Assembly (NCBI GenBank): GCA_907163375.1
Contig: CAJQUW010011528.1
Coordinates: 1-64,000, forward strand
Direction: 5' to 3'
Source: Prostheceraeus crozeri
Taxonomy: Eukaryota > Platyhelminthes > Polycladida > Euryleptidae
DNA: 64,000 nt
A model generated the notes under the pieces. That model was not told the DNA's origin. It saw only the letters and a list, made by a program, of their open reading frames with translations, and made no database searches. Position numbers and translations under genes: made by a program. Of the stretch, positions 60,626 through 64,000 are shown in pieces. Within the stretch, counting starts at the first letter, position 1. Each line of letters starts with the position of its first letter.

Positions 60626-61002
60626 CCTTGAACTACCCTCTACTCTTCGACAGCAGCTGGTTAAGAAGCGACCCGTGCCTACCACCGAGTTGGGGATCAT
60701 CTACCAACTGCCGTGTGGCTCAGAGGGATGTAGCTGCAGCTATGTTGGAGAATCCTCACGAACGTTGGATGAACGAAGGCGAGAGCATATGAAGGCTGTT
60801 CGAGACATTGACACCATGCCCTCTGAAGTGAGTGGCTCAACGCGCTCACGACTACTCGCATTCAGTAAATTTTGAAGAGATGAAGGTGATAGACAAGGAG
60901 AGTAACTGGAGGAAGAGAGTGATAAAAGAATCGTGGTGGACGAAGACGCTATCTTCCTCTAATCGCACCAAGCACCGCATCAGTGATCTTTGGTTTCGGT
61001 AA
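60626..61002 (+). pseudogene. Penelope-like GIY-YIG endonuclease, right copy (frameshifted)
   Basis: This plus-strand partner of 59994-60551 starts inside the linker, keeps LGIIYQLPC, CSYVGES and LDERRREHMKAVRD, and then shifts frame at a 4-base insertion (AGTG, near 60830) just after PSEV. The remainder is readable in the next phase as AQRAHDYSHSVNFEEM and so on to the stop at 61000-61002. Differences from the left copy include SEGC for SAGC and TTEL for ATEL. Confidence 0.75.
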
Positions 61003-61214
61003 CTTTGACTTTCTTTCCAATTCTTGCTTTTGTTTACTATGCCTTGTTACTTATCTCCTCCTCTGTAGTAGTATGATTTCCATTTATTTCATGTTTACGG
61101 TCTCTATTTTCTTAAGCCTGTCTTCAATTTCTATGCTGTAATTTTTTGATGCTGCAACCTGTCAAGTGAGCTGTGCTTGCGACTGTTGGTGAGTGACCAG
61201 TCTGTTGTCTGGAG

Positions 61215-61262
61215 TCACTTGCCTGACGATGACCGGCTGGGCCGGTTGAAAGGCCTTGCCTA
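61215..61262 (+). ncRNA. Hammerhead-like core, right Penelope arm
   Basis: CUGACGA (61223-61229), a six-pair stem ACCGGC/GCCGGU with a three-base loop (61232-61246), GAAA (61248-61251), palindromic helix III AGGCCU (61251-61256) and U at the cleavage position (61257) follow in the right order. Extra bases sit between the core and stem II, and stem I has only two contiguous pairs plus two more after a bulge. The order is right for a hammerhead, and Penelope-like elements are known to carry them, but this copy may have lost activity. Confidence 0.45.
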
Positions 61263-61662
61263 ATAGAAATTCGAATTTAGCCAATACCTGGTTTTGTGGC
61301 CTCTGTCAATGGATGGTATTCACTCTGGCCCACTACTTTCTGGAATGCTGTACTAAATGTGGTTGACTTACAAAAACACCATATTTTCGTACGTGTTTAC
61401 TGAGAAGGCTGAAAGTCACTCAAGGGATTCGTTATACCGACCTGCTACACGCCAACATCATTGTTTTACTTAAAATCAACTTTACTAATGTTTTGATATC
61501 GATTTAAGCAGGTAAACTAAGAATATGTTAGGTCCACTGGACTCCCCTCAGGTCTCTGAGGGTTAATATGATTCGTGATACAATATATGACAATATTTGA
61601 AGTGAGCCTACTGAACAGTCTATCATGTCTTGACATTCTCATGAGATTAGAAGAAGAAGCCC

Positions 61663-61945
61663 CTGGTTGGAACCATACAGCAACGCCACGAACTCACCAC
61701 GAAAGAATGGCAACAAAGATGAACACCACAAAGTACGAGTGGCCAGCATAAGCCACGACCTATTACAGCTGTTAAACATTATCATGCCACTGCCGATAGC
61801 TGGCCAATTAGGGCAAATCTGTAGCGTGTGATAGTGTGAGCTCATGTAATCCCTCCATTCCTATTGGCTAGCTTCATAGAAAATTGGATAGCCACGTACA
61901 ATTTTGCAAGTAGGTCTACATTACTGATTTGTACATATCGGACTG
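61663..61945 (+). repeat. Dispersed repeat, copy 2
   Basis: Partner of 34660-34950 in the same orientation, sharing CACGAA, ATGGCAACAAA, GTACGAGTGGCCA, GCTGTTAAACATTATCATGCCA, CATTCCTATTGGCTA and TTACTGATTT in the same order. The minus-strand frame across it (61639-61845) has no recognisable product. Confidence 0.7.
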
Positions 61946-62490
61946 TAATCTCTTATGATGCAAAATGTCCGTCGACAGTCAGTTTTTGGAACCATTGACT
62001 GCGAAATTGATAAGTGTTTTGTACTAGTAAATCAAATTTTTGTGTAAACATGTAACATATGTACATGTAAGGTAATTAGTATTTTCAAAAATAGTTAAGC
62101 AGGACATTAAATTTGACTATAGGTAATAACTGTGCATGATGACGCCACGTGAGTTGCAAAACATGATGTTGGACAATCGCTATTAATGAAATGGTCGTGG
62201 GGAGAAAGACTCAAAAGCAGCTGCAGTGACCAAAGAACGCAAGCGAGCTGAAGGATTACGCAAGTTATGCGGCGGACTGGAGATCTACAATCAACAAACC
62301 CAGGCGCAACATGGTAGTGTTCTCACGACCGGTGACTATAAAGTGAGAGACAAATCTCTGTTTACCGACACACACAGACACATATCCTCTATTGAGTCTG
62401 ACACGCGAAAGTTTTAGAGAGAGCCTATGAGCCGTTCCACAAAAGTTATCTTCGGTACGTGCTTGTTCTCTTTGTTGAATTGACTTGTGC
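61946..62490. other. No gene seen
   Basis: AT-rich, then more balanced sequence. A 63-codon frame at 62226-62417 shows no domain. Nothing else can be supported before the third giant-element end. Confidence 0.4.
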
Positions 62491-62492
62491 TG

Positions 62493-64000
62493 CGCTAGTA
62501 GTAACCCCGTGGCAGACGCAAGCGCAAAATGTGAAATGCTCAGTCATCAGGCTGACTCAGCCCCCCCCTCTGGCAGGAAGGTGAGGGACATGGTCAAGGA
62601 TGTGTTGAGAGGAATGGGTCCGAGAGGAGGAAACTGTTCCCTCCCCCCCCTGGAAGGAAGGAGTGTTCGGGTAAGGGAAGGAAGGTGATGTGTGAGGGAG
62701 TGAGTGAGGAAAGGGCGGGTGATGGCGGTGTTGGGATGAGAAAAGTTGGAAATCGACTGGAAGGAGGCCTCGGATGAGAAAACGGAGTGCAGATTCAGAC
62801 TCTACGTGAAATTCTACATCTGTGGTGTGATTTCCAGCGACATCGGATAGAAAAAGTTCTGACCCCCCCCCCCTCCTGCCAAACTTCCAACTTTGGTTGT
62901 AGACATCGTAGAAAGTCGTGCAATAGCTCATTTGAAAGCTAAAAGTGAGAAAAATGCAGTGGAAAGCTCAGTTTGGGCTAATTTTCTTGGGTTTAGGGAG
63001 GAAAATGGCAAGAAACCGTCAGACTTGGAAAAGGCAGGTGTTGGAGGTTTTGGGATGAGAAAGTCCATTTTTCGACATGAAGGAGTGCTCGGATGGGAAA
63101 ACGGAGTGCAGATTCGGACGTTTTGGCCACTTTTGGGTCTAGGAACTTCTTCCCAACTCAATTGGATAGAAAAAATTCTGACCCCCCCTCGGCAGCGATC
63201 TTCTAACTTTGGTTGTAGACATCGTAGAAAGTCGTGCAATGGCTCGTTTTAAAGTTGGGAGTGAGACAAATTCAGTGAAAAACATGGCTTGTTCGTATCT
63301 GCCTTCGCTTAGAGGTGAGACGTTACTGAAAATGTTGGACCATGGCGAAAAACGACAGCGTTAGAATGTTTATGAAAATCGCTCTAGCGGGTGGAGCAAG
63401 CGTCGGACGGAAAAACAGAGACCAGATTTGGCATCAGCGTCAAATTTGTGACAAATAATCTTTTGACCCCCCCCCCTCTTATCGACTGCATATTCACAGG
63501 GTATATAAGAATGGGATCGGTAGAGGAATTTCACTAAGTTGAGAAACTGACTACAGGTAAGTCGTTTCTCTTGAGTTCCGATATCGGACTTCTGACTTTC
63601 CATTGCTGATAACAGCTGAGGTGTCAGACTTATAGGTTAGTCAGTATAGCATGACTGACCATTTGATGATAGTAGGCCGAAATCTTCAAACGGCTATAAC
63701 TTTGCTTCTACAAGTCTTTCAGACTTGATTCAAAAAACATTCGACAGCTCTTGCTGTGCTGTAGGTGACAGACTTCTTATAAACGTTTTATCAGTAGTCC
63801 TAAAATAGTGAAAAATTTAAATTCATATTTAATGATAATAATTAAAGTTTTTGAATAAATAGCAGTCGTTTATGAGTCTCTGTGACTTGGGTCGTTTCCT
63901 CTTGTAAATAACTCCACCGGTTTTCATGTAAAAATCGGGGCCGGGATACCAACACAGTGACATGACGCACGCTCTGTCCGCTCGAGGTTGGATTTGTGGG
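62493..64000 (+). mobile_element. Third end of the giant inverted-repeat family, runs off the window
   Basis: The segment begins CTAGTAGTAACCC, the inverse of the tip at 27354-27366, then AAAATGTGAAATGCT, CTGACTCAGCC and a C run, as in both ends of the 18-kb element. It holds only one full outer monomer (62940-63245) and part of another, then the transition block (AACATGGCTTGTTCGTATC, then CTACAAGTC, CAGACTTGATTCAAAAAA) seen at 11180-11950 and 25310-26040. After about 63440 parts of the transition are missing or replaced. Orientation equals that of the left end at 8959, so the rest of the element should lie beyond 64000. Confidence 0.8.

Larger units (their letters stand above)
59680..61344. 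mobile_element. Penelope-like element, head-to-head double copy with target duplication
   Basis: Two copies of the element's 3' half point outward from a common centre: 59680-60356 on the minus strand and 60638-61317 on the plus strand, with a unique spacer of about 280 bases. The whole is bounded by an exact 12-bp direct repeat, ATGCTGTACTAA, at 59668-59679 and 61345-61356, which reads as one target duplication made by one insertion event. A 27-base extension (61318-61344) lies between the right arm and its duplication; short extensions beside the pseudo-LTR are known for Penelope elements. Arms differ by several substitutions and small indels, so this is not a simple sequencing palindrome. 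Each arm carries a GIY-YIG endonuclease and a hammerhead-like core. Confidence 0.8.

Noticed and set aside
1-64000. tRNA or rRNA genes
   Set aside because: No T-loop GGTTCGAATCC-type box with a paired A box, and no rRNA core sequence, was seen by eye on either strand.

Overview
This is a eukaryotic, almost certainly metazoan, nuclear segment of low gene density. It is AT-rich, has no bacterial-style gene packing, shows GT-AG spliced exons, and is full of animal-type mobile-element relics: Penelope-like GIY-YIG fragments, a Crypton tyrosine recombinase of the KIAA1958/DUF3504 type, a Tc1/mariner transposase, non-LTR retrotransposon tails, hAT-like elements with 8-bp duplications, and foldbacks. 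The mix suggests a marine invertebrate, but the phylum cannot be told from sequence alone.

Region by region. 1-8.96 kb: AT-rich DNA with small tandem duplications and one patch of broken coding-like sequence. 8.96-27.37 kb: one very large inverted-repeat element of about 18.4 kb. Its two arms of about 5.5-6.4 kb each carry an outer array of about 320-345-bp monomers and an inner array of about 96-bp monomers, around a central loop of about 6.4 kb. A third end of the same family begins at 62.49 kb and runs off the window. 28.0-28.6 kb: a short inverted repeat with a hammerhead-ribozyme match, a second hammerhead-like motif and a zinc-finger-like remnant. 30.7-32.1 kb: a hAT-like element with a second element nested inside. 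33.5-38 kb: a candidate 5' coding exon and, on the minus strand, a candidate terminal exon made of a Cys-containing acidic decapeptide repeat. 43.0-44.8 kb: a foldback element. 45.3-47.7 kb: the best-supported host gene, a BEN-domain-like protein on the minus strand. 48.2-54.5 kb: a graveyard of DNA transposons and retroelement tails. 55.8-56.7 kb: an actin-like relic and a second candidate host exon. 57.9-61.3 kb: two Penelope-like insertions, both flanked by inverted copies of their own ends. 61.6-64 kb: a dispersed repeat and the third giant-element end.

Most of the biology here is mobile-element biology. Two themes stand out: elements built as long inverted repeats at several scales (giant element, foldback, Penelope-like elements), and hammerhead-like cores sitting in the ends of Penelope-like or Penelope-resembling elements. 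Host coding content is limited to a few exons. Parts of 9-24.5 kb carry many one-base indels between repeat copies and may be unpolished long-read sequence, so reading frames there should not be trusted.
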